Origin: an uncultured Massilia sp.
GTDB lineage: Bacteria > Pseudomonadota > Gammaproteobacteria > Burkholderiales > Burkholderiaceae_D
Direction: 5' to 3'
DNA length: 64,000 bases
Assembly (NCBI RefSeq): GCF_913773735.1
Contig: NZ_CAJYEB010000037.1
Span: forward strand, 186,001 to 250,000
A program made the position numbers and the translations under genes. Positions 38,395 through 46,658 of this stretch are shown here, piece by piece. Below the pieces are notes generated by a model. It was not told the DNA's origin. It worked only from the letters and a program-made list of their open reading frames with translations, and did not search any database. The first letter of the stretch is position 1. Every line of letters starts with the position of its first letter.

Positions 38395-40881
38395 ATGAAG
38401 AAGACCATCCTCCACGCCAGCGTCGCCGCCGCCCTCCTCGCCTGGAGCCTGGGCCCGGCGCAAGCCGCCGACGACAAGCCCGCGGCCGACGCCGCCGCAC
38501 CCGCGGCGGCCGACACGCCGTCGCCGCCCGCCGACGCGGTGCCCAGCAGCGGCGTCGTGATCGTGACCGGCACGCGCGCCACCGGCCTGAAGGCCGAGAA
38601 CAGCGCCTCGCCGATCCAGGTGCTGGATGCGACCTCGCTGGCGCGCACGGGCCAGCCGGACCTGATCCAGGCGCTGTCGCAGAACCTGCCGTCGCTGAAC
38701 GCCCAGGCCTTCGGCGGCGACATGGCCAACATGACGCTGTCGGCGCGCCTGCGCGGCCTGTCCCCGAACAATACGCTGGTGCTGGTCAACGGCAAGCGGC
38801 GCCACGGCACCTCGAACCTGGCCGTGCTGGGCGGCCCGTACCAGGGCGGCGCGGCGGCGGACCTGAACTACATCCCGGTCGCGGCCATCGACCACATCGA
38901 GGTGCTGCAGGACGGCGCCGCCGCGGTGTACGGCACCGACGCGATCGCCGGCGTGGTCAACATCATCCTCAAGCAGAACTACAAGGGCGTGAGCGGCAAC
39001 GTCAACGGCGGCGGCTACGGCGACGGCGGCGGCCACACCGGCGACGCCACCGCCAACATCGGCCTGACGCCGTTCACCGACGCCTTCCTGAGCCTGACGG
39101 CGGAAACCAAGTACCACGGCTTCTCGGACCGCGGCGGCATCGACCCGCGCGTGAACGACCCGGCCAACCTGGCCGCCATGCCGCAGTTGCAGAACCATCC
39201 CGGCTACCCGTACGTGAACCACATTTCCGGCGACGCCCAGTACCGCCAGCACATCGTCGCCGCCAACTTCGGCGCCGACCTGTCCGACAACGTCACCCTG
39301 TACAGCTTCGCCACCTACGGCAAGAAGAAGGCGCGCGCCTTCGAGAACTACCGTACCCCGGACCGCCTGCCGAAGATCTACCCGACCGGCTTCTCGCCGC
39401 AGGAAGTCTTCGACGAGGAAGACTGGGCCTTCACGGCCGGCGTCAAGGGCCACCTGGCGGGCGGCTGGAACTGGGACCTGTCGAGCACCTACGGCAAGGA
39501 CACCGCCAAGCTGGGCGTGGCGCACTCGGGCAACGTCTCGCTGTTCAACGACACGGGCGCCACGCCGACCGAGTTCTACGCCGGCAAGTTCGTCGCCAGC
39601 CAATGGACCAACAACCTGGACGTCAACCGCGAATTCGACGTCGGCTGGGCGCGTCCGCTGACCTTCGCGCTGGGCCTGGAGCACCGCCGCGACGAATACG
39701 AGATCGGCGCCGGCGACGCCGCCTCGCGCTACAAGGAAGGCTCGCAATCGTTCCCGGGCTTCTCGCTGACCGACGCCGGCACCCACAGCCGCAACAGCAA
39801 GGCCGGCTACATCAACTTCTCGTCGCAGCCGATCGCCGGCTGGACCGTCGACCTGGCCGGCCGCTACGAGCACTTCAGCGACTTCGGCAGCGCCAAGGTC
39901 GGCAAGCTGACCAGCCGCTACGACATCAGCCCGACGGTCGGCATCCGCGGCACCTACTCGAACGGCTTCCGCGCGCCGACGCTGGCCGAGTCCTACTACT
40001 CGGCCACCAACGTCGGCCCGCGCACGGCCTTCGTCCAGCTGCCGCCGAACTCGCCCGGCGCGCGCCTGGTGGGCGTGAACGGCCTGCGTCCGGAAGCCTC
40101 GACCAACGTCAGCGCCGGCATCGTCGTGAACCCGGCATCGAACGTGTCGATCACGGCGGACGCCTACCAGATCACGATCCGCGACCGCATCGTCGGTTCC
40201 GGCTCGCTGTACGGCTCGGGCGGCTCGGTGAACTCGCCGGCCGTCACCGCCGCGATCCTGGCCAACGGCAACGTGCTCGACCCGAGCGTGGTCCAGACCG
40301 GCATCAACATCTTCTCGAACGCCGTCAACACCCGCACGCGCGGCCTGGAATTCGTCGCCACCCTGAACAGCAACTACGGGGCCGCCGGCCGCGTCGACTG
40401 GTCGCTGGCGGCGAACTACAACAAGACCCAGGTCATCAAGATCAACCAGGCCCCGGCCGAGCTGCAGCCGCAGACCCTGCTCGACAAGACCGCGATCTCG
40501 GACCTGGAAACGGCCTCCCCGCGCGTGCGCGTGAACCTGGGCGCGCTCTGGAAGACCGGCAACTGGACCGTGAACCTGCGCGAGAACTTCTACGGCAAGT
40601 CCTCGGAACTGCAATCGTCGGACGGCGCGACCTACTACGAGACCGAGGTCAAGCCGACCGCGATCACGGACCTCGAGGTCACCTACCAGGTCAACAAGGC
40701 GTGGACGGTGTCGGTGGGTGCGAACAACCTGTTCAACCAGTACCCGGACCACATCAACGGCGCCCTGCTGGCCGAGCAGCGGGCCAACCTGGACAACGCC
40801 GCGGTGACGGTGTACCCGAGCTTCTCGCCGTTCGGGATCAACGGCGGGTACTACTACGCGCGCGTGGGCTTCAAGTTCTAG
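38395..40881 (+). CDS. TonB-dependent outer-membrane receptor
   Basis: An 828-residue receptor with a signal peptide (ASVAAALLAWSLGPAQA) and an Ala/Pro-rich stretch to about residue 50. The TonB-box-like VVIVTGTRATGL follows, then a plug domain (SPIQVLDATSLARTGQPDLIQAL; LRGLSPNNTLVLVNGKRRHG; IEVLQDGAAAVYGTDAIAGVVNI) and a 22-strand barrel ending in phenylalanine (YYYARVGFKF). It lies 87 bases after the exported RidA gene on the same strand, and may import the substrate or product of the amine-oxidising proteins. No Fur box or sigma/anti-sigma pair is evident. Its stop codon lies inside the CTAG shared with the convergent channel gene. Confidence 0.93.
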   Translation: MKKTILHASVAAALLAWSLGPAQAADDKPAADAAAPAAADTPSPPADAVPSSGVVIVTGTRATGLKAENSASPIQVLDATSLARTGQPDLIQALSQNLPSLNAQAFGGDMANMTLSARLRGLSPNNTLVLVNGKRRHGTSNLAVLGGPYQGGAAADLNYIPVAAIDHIEVLQDGAAAVYGTDAIAGVVNIILKQNYKGVSGNVNGGGYGDGGGHTGDATANIGLTPFTDAFLSLTAETKYHGFSDRGGIDPRVNDPANLAAMPQLQNHPGYPYVNHISGDAQYRQHIVAANFGADLSDNVTLYSFATYGKKKARAFENYRTPDRLPKIYPTGFSPQEVFDEEDWAFTAGVKGHLAGGWNWDLSSTYGKDTAKLGVAHSGNVSLFNDTGATPTEFYAGKFVASQWTNNLDVNREFDVGWARPLTFALGLEHRRDEYEIGAGDAASRYKEGSQSFPGFSLTDAGTHSRNSKAGYINFSSQPIAGWTVDLAGRYEHFSDFGSAKVGKLTSRYDISPTVGIRGTYSNGFRAPTLAESYYSATNVGPRTAFVQLPPNSPGARLVGVNGLRPEASTNVSAGIVVNPASNVSITADAYQITIRDRIVGSGSLYGSGGSVNSPAVTAAILANGNVLDPSVVQTGINIFSNAVNTRTRGLEFVATLNSNYGAAGRVDWSLAANYNKTQVIKINQAPAELQPQTLLDKTAISDLETASPRVRVNLGALWKTGNWTVNLRENFYGKSSELQSSDGATYYETEVKPTAITDLEVTYQVNKAWTVSVGANNLFNQYPDHINGALLAEQRANLDNAAVTVYPSFSPFGINGGYYYARVGFKF

Positions 40882-41789
40882 GCGGGTTCGCGCGGCTGCG
40901 GCGCCAGCACGGCGCCGCAGTCCTTGCAGAACCTGGCCGTGGCCTCGTGGCCGCCGCTGCCGCAGGCGGCGCACTGGCGCGGCGGCCGTGGCCGGCGCAG
41001 CGGCCCCAGGCGCCGGTCGCCGCGGCGCATCGTCATCTCGGCCGTGACGATCCCCGTGGGCACGGCCAGGATGCCCCAGCCGAGCAGCATCATGAACGAG
41101 GCGATCGCCTTGCCCAGGTGGGTGTGCGGGGTGATGTCGCCGTAGCCGACCGTCGTCATGGTGACGGTGGCCCAGTACATCGAGACGGGGATGCTGGTGT
41201 AGCCGTTTTCCGGCCCCTCGACCACGTACATGACGGTGCCCAGGATCAGGATCGCCATCAGCACCACCGACAGGAACACCATGATCTTGCGCCGGCTCGC
41301 GGCCAGCGCCTCGCCCAGGCGCGTGGTCTCCTCGATGTACAGCGTCAGCTTGAAGATGCGGAACACGCGCAGCAGGCGCAGGATGCGGATGTCGAGCAGC
41401 ACCGCGCTGCCCGGCACCAGCAGCGAAAAATAGGTGGGCAGCACCGCCAGCAGGTCGATGATGCCGTAGAAGCCGCTGACGTAGCGCCAGGGGTGCTGCA
41501 CGGCGGCGATGCGCGCGACGTATTCGACGGTGAACAGCAGCGTGAACATCCATTCGAGCAGGTGCAGCGCGGCGCCGTAGTCGGCGTGCAGGCGCGGCAC
41601 GCTGTCCAGCACCACCACCAGGATGCTGAGCAGGATCGCGCACACCAGCGCGATGTCGAACCGGCGCCCCGCGGGGGTATCGGCCTCGAAGATGACGTCG
41701 TACATGTGCCGCCGCCAGCCGGGAGGCGGCTTGCCGTAGGACGGCGGCGCCTGCGGCACGTAGGCGCCGCTGCCTGCGTCTTCCTTCAT
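40878..41789 (-). CDS. Voltage-gated-type potassium channel protein with C-terminal zinc ribbon
   Basis: This 303-residue six-helix ion-transport protein has an S4-like helix with regularly spaced arginines (LLDIRILRLLRVFRIFKL, 131-148), the selectivity filter T-V-G-Y-G-D (213-218) in MTTVGYGDITPH, and S6 (LGKAIASFMMLLGWGILAVPTGI). The cytoplasmic tail carries four cysteines in two CxxC pairs (C273, C276, C288, C291: CAACGSGG...ARFCKDCGAVL), a zinc-ribbon arrangement. The ATG at 41789 fits the family start. Its TAG stop overlaps the TAG of the convergent receptor gene within CTAG. The role is potassium or other cation flux across the inner membrane; gating by metal or partner is speculative. 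Confidence 0.88.
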   Translation of the reverse strand: MKEDAGSGAYVPQAPPSYGKPPPGWRRHMYDVIFEADTPAGRRFDIALVCAILLSILVVVLDSVPRLHADYGAALHLLEWMFTLLFTVEYVARIAAVQHPWRYVSGFYGIIDLLAVLPTYFSLLVPGSAVLLDIRILRLLRVFRIFKLTLYIEETTRLGEALAASRRKIMVFLSVVLMAILILGTVMYVVEGPENGYTSIPVSMYWATVTMTTVGYGDITPHTHLGKAIASFMMLLGWGILAVPTGIVTAEMTMRRGDRRLGPLRRPRPPRQCAACGSGGHEATARFCKDCGAVLAPQPREPA

Positions 41790-41812
41790 GCGCGGGTCGC
41801 CATGCGCACGAT

Positions 41813-42367
41813 TCAGTCGGCGTGGCGCTCGACCCAGGTCGCGTAGCATTCCATGAACTGCTGCAGGAAGCTGCGCAGGCCGTCGTCCTTCAGCTGGTCG
41901 CCGTCGAACTTGTCGGCGATGCCGCCGATGTAGGCCTCGGGCGACTGCATGCACGGCATGTTCAGGAACACCAGCGTCTGGCGCACGGCGTGGTTGGCGC
42001 CGAAGCCGCCCAGCGCGCCCGGCGAGTTGCTGACGACGGCGCAGGGCTTGCCGGTCCAGGCGGCCTTGCCGTAGGGGCGGGAGCCGACGTCGATCGCGTT
42101 CTTCAGCACGCCGGGCAGCGACCGGTTGTACTCGGGCGTGCAGAACAGGATGGCGTCGGCGTCGCGGATGCGGTCGCGGAACTCGGTCCAGGACGGCGGC
42201 GGCGCGTCCGTCTCGTCGTCCTGGTTGTACATCGGCAGCTGGCCGATCTCGACGATCTCGAGTTCGAGCGTGGGCGGGGCCACGAGCATCAGGGTCTTCG
42301 CCAGCTTGCGGCTGAACGATTCCTTGCGCATGCTGCCGATGAGTACTGCGATCTTCCGGGTTGCCAT
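41813..42367 (-). CDS. NADPH-dependent FMN reductase (flavodoxin-like quinone reductase)
   Basis: A 184-residue flavodoxin-fold protein starting MATRKIAVLIGSMRKESFSR, with the FMN phosphate loop GSMRKES (11-17). LFCTPEYNRSLPGVLKNAIDVGSR is the strictly conserved P-E-Y-N segment of the ChrR/YieF/azoreductase-like family. Such enzymes reduce FMN, quinones, azo dyes or chromate using NAD(P)H. AAAGGA lies before the ATG. It sits on the same strand as the downstream channel gene (23 bases apart), so co-transcription is possible; a functional tie is not obvious. Confidence 0.93.
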   Translation of the reverse strand: MATRKIAVLIGSMRKESFSRKLAKTLMLVAPPTLELEIVEIGQLPMYNQDDETDAPPPSWTEFRDRIRDADAILFCTPEYNRSLPGVLKNAIDVGSRPYGKAAWTGKPCAVVSNSPGALGGFGANHAVRQTLVFLNMPCMQSPEAYIGGIADKFDGDQLKDDGLRSFLQQFMECYATWVERHAD

Positions 42368-42408
42368 GGCGGTCCTTTCGGTGGGCTGTCGGTATCGATG
42401 GGTGCTGG

Positions 42409-42828
42409 CTAGAGTGTAGCGAGTTTGCCGGCCGATGGGCGGTACGGTTCGCCCCAGGCCCGGAAGGCGCGCTGGATCAGCAGCGTCTCGCGCTCGTCCA
42501 CCAGCGTGTCGGCGTGCACGATGTCGAGCATCGCCTTCATCGTGCTCATGCGCAGCTGCGGGCTGGCGACGTCGGCCAGCAGCGCGTCGAGCAGCTTCAC
42601 GTCGATCTCGACCTCGCCGCTGCCGCGCTGGTGCGCCGTGGCCAGCAGGTCTTCGCACAGGCCGCGCACCACGTCGTCGAAGCCGTCCTCGTCGATCTGC
42701 ACGTGGCGCAGGATGCGCGACGCGTGCATTGCCTCCAGCTCGGACGGCGCCAGGTGGCCGTCGACGATCATGGCCAGCGCCAGCAGGCGGCACACGGCCT
42801 GGGGACTGTCGGTTGCATAGATTCGCAT
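42409..42828 (-). CDS. TerB-like protein
   Basis: A 139-residue all-helical protein. The pattern AVCRLLALAMIVDGHLAPSELEAM with a later DIVHADTLVDERETLLIQRAF is characteristic of the TerB/TerB_N-type metal-binding helical domain (two D-G/D-x-x-x-x-x-E motifs). TerB domains are found in tellurite-resistance and envelope-stress systems, but no other ter genes are present, so the function is open. AGGA is well placed before the ATG at 42828. It lies 41 bases upstream of the FMN reductase gene on the same strand and is divergent from the LysR gene. Confidence 0.75.
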   Translation of the reverse strand: MRIYATDSPQAVCRLLALAMIVDGHLAPSELEAMHASRILRHVQIDEDGFDDVVRGLCEDLLATAHQRGSGEVEIDVKLLDALLADVASPQLRMSTMKAMLDIVHADTLVDERETLLIQRAFRAWGEPYRPSAGKLATL

Positions 42829-42933
42829 GGGGTTCCTCACAATGAAATGGCGATGTGGGTAGCGTAAAGCCGCGCGCATGCAAAGTAAAATCGAATTATC
42901 TTTTGCAATCCTCAAGTTTTTTGGAGCTGTTTC

Positions 42934-43836
42934 TTGATCAACTACAAGCACCTTCAGTATTTTTATACGGTGGCGACGAGCGGCACCGTCGCGGCGGCGG
43001 CCCGGCGCCTGCACGTGACGCCGCAGGCCATCAGCGGCCAGCTGCAGCTGCTGGAGGCGCAGTTCGGCCAGGCGCTGCTGCGCAAGCAGGGGCGCGTGCT
43101 GGAACTGACCGAAGCCGGCAAGACGGTGCTGCTGTATGCGGAGCGCATCTTCGACCTCGGCAACGAACTGGAGCAGACGGTGCGGCGCGGCCTGGTGCGC
43201 GCGCCCGAGACGCTGCGCGTGGGCGTGGTCGACATGATCCCGAAGACGCTGGCGTTCCGCCTGCTGCAGCCGGCGCGCGAGGCCGCGCCGGCGCTGCGCC
43301 TCGTGTGCCGCGAGGGCCGCCTGGACGCGCTGCTGCAGGAGCTCGCCGCGCACCGCCTCGACCTGGTGCTGGCCGACCGCGGCCTGCCGCCGGGCGGCGC
43401 CGTGCGCGGCCACACCCACCTGCTCGGAACGAGCACGCAGGCGGTGCTGGGCCACCCCGACCTGGCGGCGCGCTGGCCCGGCGCCTTCCCGCGCCGGCTG
43501 CGCGGGGCGCCGTTCCTGCTGCCGGGCTTCGATACGGCCCTGCACAGCCAGGTGCAGGCCTGGTTCGAGCTGCAGGACCTGGCGCCGATCGTGGCGGGCG
43601 AATTCGACGACGGCGCCCTGTTGATGTCGTTCGCGCGCGAAGGCGCCGGCTTCGTGCTCGCCCCCACCGTGCTGGCGCCGACGATCTGCCGCGAGTACGG
43701 CCTGGAAGCGCTGGGCGAGATCGGCACGATCGCCGAGCAGTTCCACGCGGTGACGGTGCAGCGCCGGATCGACCACCCGGCCGTGCGCCGCATCCTGGAA
43801 CGGGCCGGGACGCTGTTCGCGGGATCGGCGCGCTGA
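42934..43836 (+). CDS. LysR family regulator, NhaR-like
   Basis: A 300-residue LysR-type regulator whose N-terminus (MINYKHLQYFYTVATSGTVAAAARRLHVTPQ) closely follows NhaR (INYNHLYYFW...), the sodium-responsive activator of nhaA. The winged helix spans residues 4-63 and the effector domain follows from about 90. The start codon is TTG at 42934, supported by GGAG seven bases upstream and by the NhaR alignment; no ATG is available in the right place. No Na+/H+ antiporter gene is adjacent, so the targets are unknown. The divergent TerB-like gene is a candidate. Confidence 0.88.
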   Translation: MINYKHLQYFYTVATSGTVAAAARRLHVTPQAISGQLQLLEAQFGQALLRKQGRVLELTEAGKTVLLYAERIFDLGNELEQTVRRGLVRAPETLRVGVVDMIPKTLAFRLLQPAREAAPALRLVCREGRLDALLQELAAHRLDLVLADRGLPPGGAVRGHTHLLGTSTQAVLGHPDLAARWPGAFPRRLRGAPFLLPGFDTALHSQVQAWFELQDLAPIVAGEFDDGALLMSFAREGAGFVLAPTVLAPTICREYGLEALGEIGTIAEQFHAVTVQRRIDHPAVRRILERAGTLFAGSAR

Positions 43837-43923
43837 CTCCGCGGCACGGACCGCTTCGATGACGCACCGCAGAGGCCCCGCGGACGGGCTGGCTACAGTA
43901 GGGGTATTTGTCCGGGGCCCACC

Positions 43924-44829
43924 ATGCAGGAATACGTCACCGCCGGCGGCAGGTCGCGCCATGCCCGGCTCAGGCTGATGGGGTACTACGTCCAGCGCGC
44001 CGTCACCAGCCGCCGCGTCCGGCGCCTGGCGGCGCGCATCGCCGTGGCCGTGCTGGCCGCGCTGCATGGCCGGCCGGCGCGCGCTTGCGGCGCCACGCCG
44101 GGCCTGGACGCGCTGCGCGCGGACGGCGTGGCGCGGCTGGGCCGGCTGCTGTCCGCGCGCCAGTGCGCCGAGGCCCTGGACTGGCTGCGCGGGCGCCACA
44201 TGCGCGCCACCCGCGGCGACGGCCGCGCGTTCCGCCTGGACGCCGCGCCGCCCGGCACCCCGTTCGGCGACTTCCCGCTCGACACCGTGGTCCACTGCCC
44301 GCACGTGCTGGCGCTGGCGAACCATCCGGACGTCCTGCGCCTGGCCGCCGACTACCTCGGCTACACGCCCACGATCACCCTGATGGGCCTGCGCTGGTCG
44401 TTCCCGGCGGCCGCGCCGGACGGCGTGCAGGCCTTCCACCGCGACGCCGAGCCGGGCAGCATCAAGCTGCTGGTGTACCTGACCGACGTCGACGAGCACG
44501 CCGGGCCGCACCACTACGTGGCCGGCAGCCACCGCGCGCGCATGCCGCTGCGCCTGCGCCGCCACACGGACGCCGAGGTGGCGCGCGACCACGGTGGCGC
44601 GGTCCTCGTCACCGGTCCGGCCGGCAGCGCGTGCATGATCGACACCCGGGGCATCCACAAGGGCGCCCCGCCGGCGCGCCGTCCGCGCCTGCTGCTGGTG
44701 GTGCAGTATTCGCTGCTGCCCTGCCTGCTGTACGACTATGCGCCGGTGCACTGGCGCGGCGACGGGCACGTCGATCCGTACGTCAACCGCCTGGTGGTCG
44801 CGCCGCGGCCGCCGCTCAGTGCGTGGTGA
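43924..44829 (+). CDS. Phytanoyl-CoA dioxygenase (PhyH) family protein
   Basis: A 301-residue protein with the PhyH jelly-roll core of Fe(II)/2-oxoglutarate oxygenases. The metal triad is H172-x-D174 in AFHRDAEPG and H245 in TRGIHKGAPP, with the 2-oxoglutarate-binding arginine nearby (R253 or R255). Between them, KLLVYLTDVDEHAGPHHYVAGSHR is the conserved segment. The first 55 residues are basic and contain a hydrophobic stretch, perhaps a membrane-associated helix. The substrate is unknown; relatives hydroxylate lipids, secondary metabolites or amino-acid derivatives. It overlaps the convergent Gdx-like gene by 14 bases at the 3' ends. Confidence 0.85.
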   Translation: MQEYVTAGGRSRHARLRLMGYYVQRAVTSRRVRRLAARIAVAVLAALHGRPARACGATPGLDALRADGVARLGRLLSARQCAEALDWLRGRHMRATRGDGRAFRLDAAPPGTPFGDFPLDTVVHCPHVLALANHPDVLRLAADYLGYTPTITLMGLRWSFPAAAPDGVQAFHRDAEPGSIKLLVYLTDVDEHAGPHHYVAGSHRARMPLRLRRHTDAEVARDHGGAVLVTGPAGSACMIDTRGIHKGAPPARRPRLLLVVQYSLLPCLLYDYAPVHWRGDGHVDPYVNRLVVAPRPPLSAW

Positions 44830-45136
44830 CGAACTTCAGGCCGACGATGCCCGCCCCGATCAGCCCGATGCACGCCAGCCGCGCCGGCGTGGCCGCCTCG
44901 CCCAGGAAGACGATGCCGGCGATCGCCGTGCCGACCGCGCCGATGCCGGTCCAGACCGCGTAGGCGGTGCCGACCGGCAGTGTCTTCAATGCATGGCCGA
45001 GCAGCACGACGCTCAGCACCATCGCCGCCAGCGTGCCGACGCTGGGCCACAGGCGGGTGAAGCCCTCGCTGTATTTCAGGCCGATGGCCCAGGCGACTTC
45101 GAACAGCCCCGCGACGAACAGGATCAGCCAGGTCAT
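44816..45136 (-). CDS. gdx: Small multidrug resistance transporter, SugE/Gdx subgroup
   Basis: A 106-residue protein with four membrane helices. The proton-coupling E13 lies in AGLFEVAWAIGLKYSEGFTRLWPS. This sequence and GHALKTLPVGTAYAVWTGIGAVG are hallmarks of the SugE/Gdx branch, whose characterised members export guanidinium. A single gene suggests a dual-topology homodimer. AAGGA precedes the ATG at 45136. I looked for a guanidine riboswitch in the 87-base leader and did not recognise one. A LysR gene is transcribed divergently and is the likely regulator. Confidence 0.92.
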   Translation of the reverse strand: MTWLILFVAGLFEVAWAIGLKYSEGFTRLWPSVGTLAAMVLSVVLLGHALKTLPVGTAYAVWTGIGAVGTAIAGIVFLGEAATPARLACIGLIGAGIVGLKFVTTH

Positions 45137-45223
45137 GATGGTTCCTTCGTGATGTACGATGGCCGCCATCATATGTGCTCGTTCGTGATATAAAAAGTCG
45201 GGAGATATCAAGAAAACTGAAAG

Positions 45224-46138
45224 ATGGCCTTCGACCACGACAACCTCAGGATGTTCATCGCCGCCGTCGACCACGGCTCGTTCTCGGCCGCGGCGCGCGC
45301 GCTGCGCCGGGTGCCGTCGGCGGTCAGCATGGCGATCGCCAACCTGGAGGCGGAACTCGGCCTGGCGCTGTTCGACCGCGGCGGGCGCGAGCCGAAGCCG
45401 ACCGCGCACGCGCTGGCCCTGCTGCCGCAGGCGCGCCTGCTGCTGGAACAGTTTCGGCGCCTGGACCTGCACGCGCTGGCGCTGACGCAGGGACTGGAGA
45501 CCTCGCTGACGCTGGCGCTGGTGCCTGAACTGCTGGCCACCGCCCCCTGGCAGGACGCGCTGCGCACGCTGGCGCAGGACTATCCGTCGCTGGCCGTCGA
45601 GGTGCTGACGGCGCCGCAGGCCGATGCCCTGGCCATGGTCCAGGCCGGGCGCGCCCAGCTGGCGCTGGTGTTCGAGCGCTACGGCGTGGAGCCGCACGAG
45701 GCGTTCCAGGAGGTGGCGCAGGAGACCCTGGTCGCCGTGATCGCGCCCGGCCATCCGCTGCTGGCGCGCCTGCCCGCGGGCACGGTGCGCGACGCCGACC
45801 TGTTCCCCGAGCGCCAGATCGTCGTGGCCGGCCGCGAGGACGTGCGGGTCGACAAGCGCATCGCCATCTCGCGCCTGCAGTGGCGCACCGACAGCCCGGC
45901 CGCCGCGCTGGACATGGTGGCCGCGGGCCTGGGCTGGGCCTGGCTGCCGTCGGGCCTGGTGCACAAGCCGCTGCGCGACGGGCTGCTGGTGGAGATCCCG
46001 CTGCAGAACCTGACGAACGTCCTGCGCTTCTTCGTCGACGTGGTCTGGGCCGCCGAGCGGCCGCAGGGCCTGGCGGCGCGGCGCTTCGTCGCCCTGATGA
46101 ACCAGTGGCGCCTGCGGACGGCGGCGCCGGCGCCCTGA
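45224..46138 (+). CDS. LysR family transcriptional regulator
   Basis: A 304-residue LysR regulator: winged helix MAFDHDNLRMFIAAVDHGSF, then SAAARALRRVPSAVSMAIANLEAELG (residues 1-65), and a periplasmic-binding-protein-like effector domain (LTLALVPELLA ... AALDMVAAGLGWAWLPSGLV). It is divergent from the gdx-like gene across 87 bases that contain GATGGC-C-GCCATC and two copies of TTCGTGAT, plausible LysR contact sites. Autoregulation and control of the exporter are inferred from this arrangement. Confidence 0.92.
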   Translation: MAFDHDNLRMFIAAVDHGSFSAAARALRRVPSAVSMAIANLEAELGLALFDRGGREPKPTAHALALLPQARLLLEQFRRLDLHALALTQGLETSLTLALVPELLATAPWQDALRTLAQDYPSLAVEVLTAPQADALAMVQAGRAQLALVFERYGVEPHEAFQEVAQETLVAVIAPGHPLLARLPAGTVRDADLFPERQIVVAGREDVRVDKRIAISRLQWRTDSPAAALDMVAAGLGWAWLPSGLVHKPLRDGLLVEIPLQNLTNVLRFFVDVVWAAERPQGLAARRFVALMNQWRLRTAAPAP

Positions 46139-46211
46139 GCGCCGCCCGCGCCTTTGCGGCCGTCCGTCGGTTAGTTGCAGTCTTGGGCGCGGAGCGAGCT
46201 GGCTCCCGGCC

Positions 46212-46520
46212 TCAGATGCGCCGCCGCCGGTACTCGTCCAGGAAGGACGCCGCCTCGCGCGCCGTCAGCACCCGGACCGGATCGCCATGCCAGGCATACA
46301 GGTAGGGCGCGCCGCCTGCGCGGTCGGTGAGCTTGGCGCGGATCAGGAAGCGCGTGCCGGGCGGATGGCGGGCCGGGTCGCGCAGCGCCTGCGCGCACTG
46401 CACGCGCATCGACGTGGCGTAGGCCTGCCCCGCCACCGGCTTGATGCGCAGCCGGCCCGTGGCCGGGTCGAGCACGGACTCGACCGCCACGTCGCGGTAG
46501 GCCCACGGGTCGCGGGCCAT
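46212..46520 (-). CDS. Conserved-looking small hypothetical protein
   Basis: A 102-residue soluble protein with no signal peptide or membrane segment: MARDPWAYRDVAVESVLDP at the start, RFLIRAKLTDRAGGAPYLYA in the middle, and an arginine-rich end (YRRRRI). Its composition is balanced and it contains beta-like segments typical of a real protein, unlike the other frames here. I recognise no domain or function. It lies 138 bases downstream of ispF on the same strand and is convergent with the LysR gene. The intervening 46521-46658 holds only GC-rich sequence without a clear gene. Confidence 0.6.
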   Translation of the reverse strand: MARDPWAYRDVAVESVLDPATGRLRIKPVAGQAYATSMRVQCAQALRDPARHPPGTRFLIRAKLTDRAGGAPYLYAWHGDPVRVLTAREAASFLDEYRRRRI

Positions 46521-46658
46521 CAGGCGCGCCCCGCGCGCACCGGCAGGCGCGCGCCGCGCGGGCCGGCCGCGGCGCAGGTAACGGACGTGGCGGCCGGGCT
46601 GCCGTGCGCCGTCGACGGTCGCGCGCAGCCGGTCCGCCGGCGAGCCGGCGCCACCGCC

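Noticed and set aside
45137..45223. Guanidine riboswitch in the gdx-like leader
   Set aside because: The leader is short and none of the conserved guanidine-I, -II or -III motifs could be recognised by eye; a covariance-model search would decide.
46171..46506. Alternative 111-residue frame overlapping the small hypothetical gene
   Set aside because: It is Arg/Gly/Pro-rich with no protein-like pattern; the overlapping 102-residue frame has a more balanced composition and was kept.
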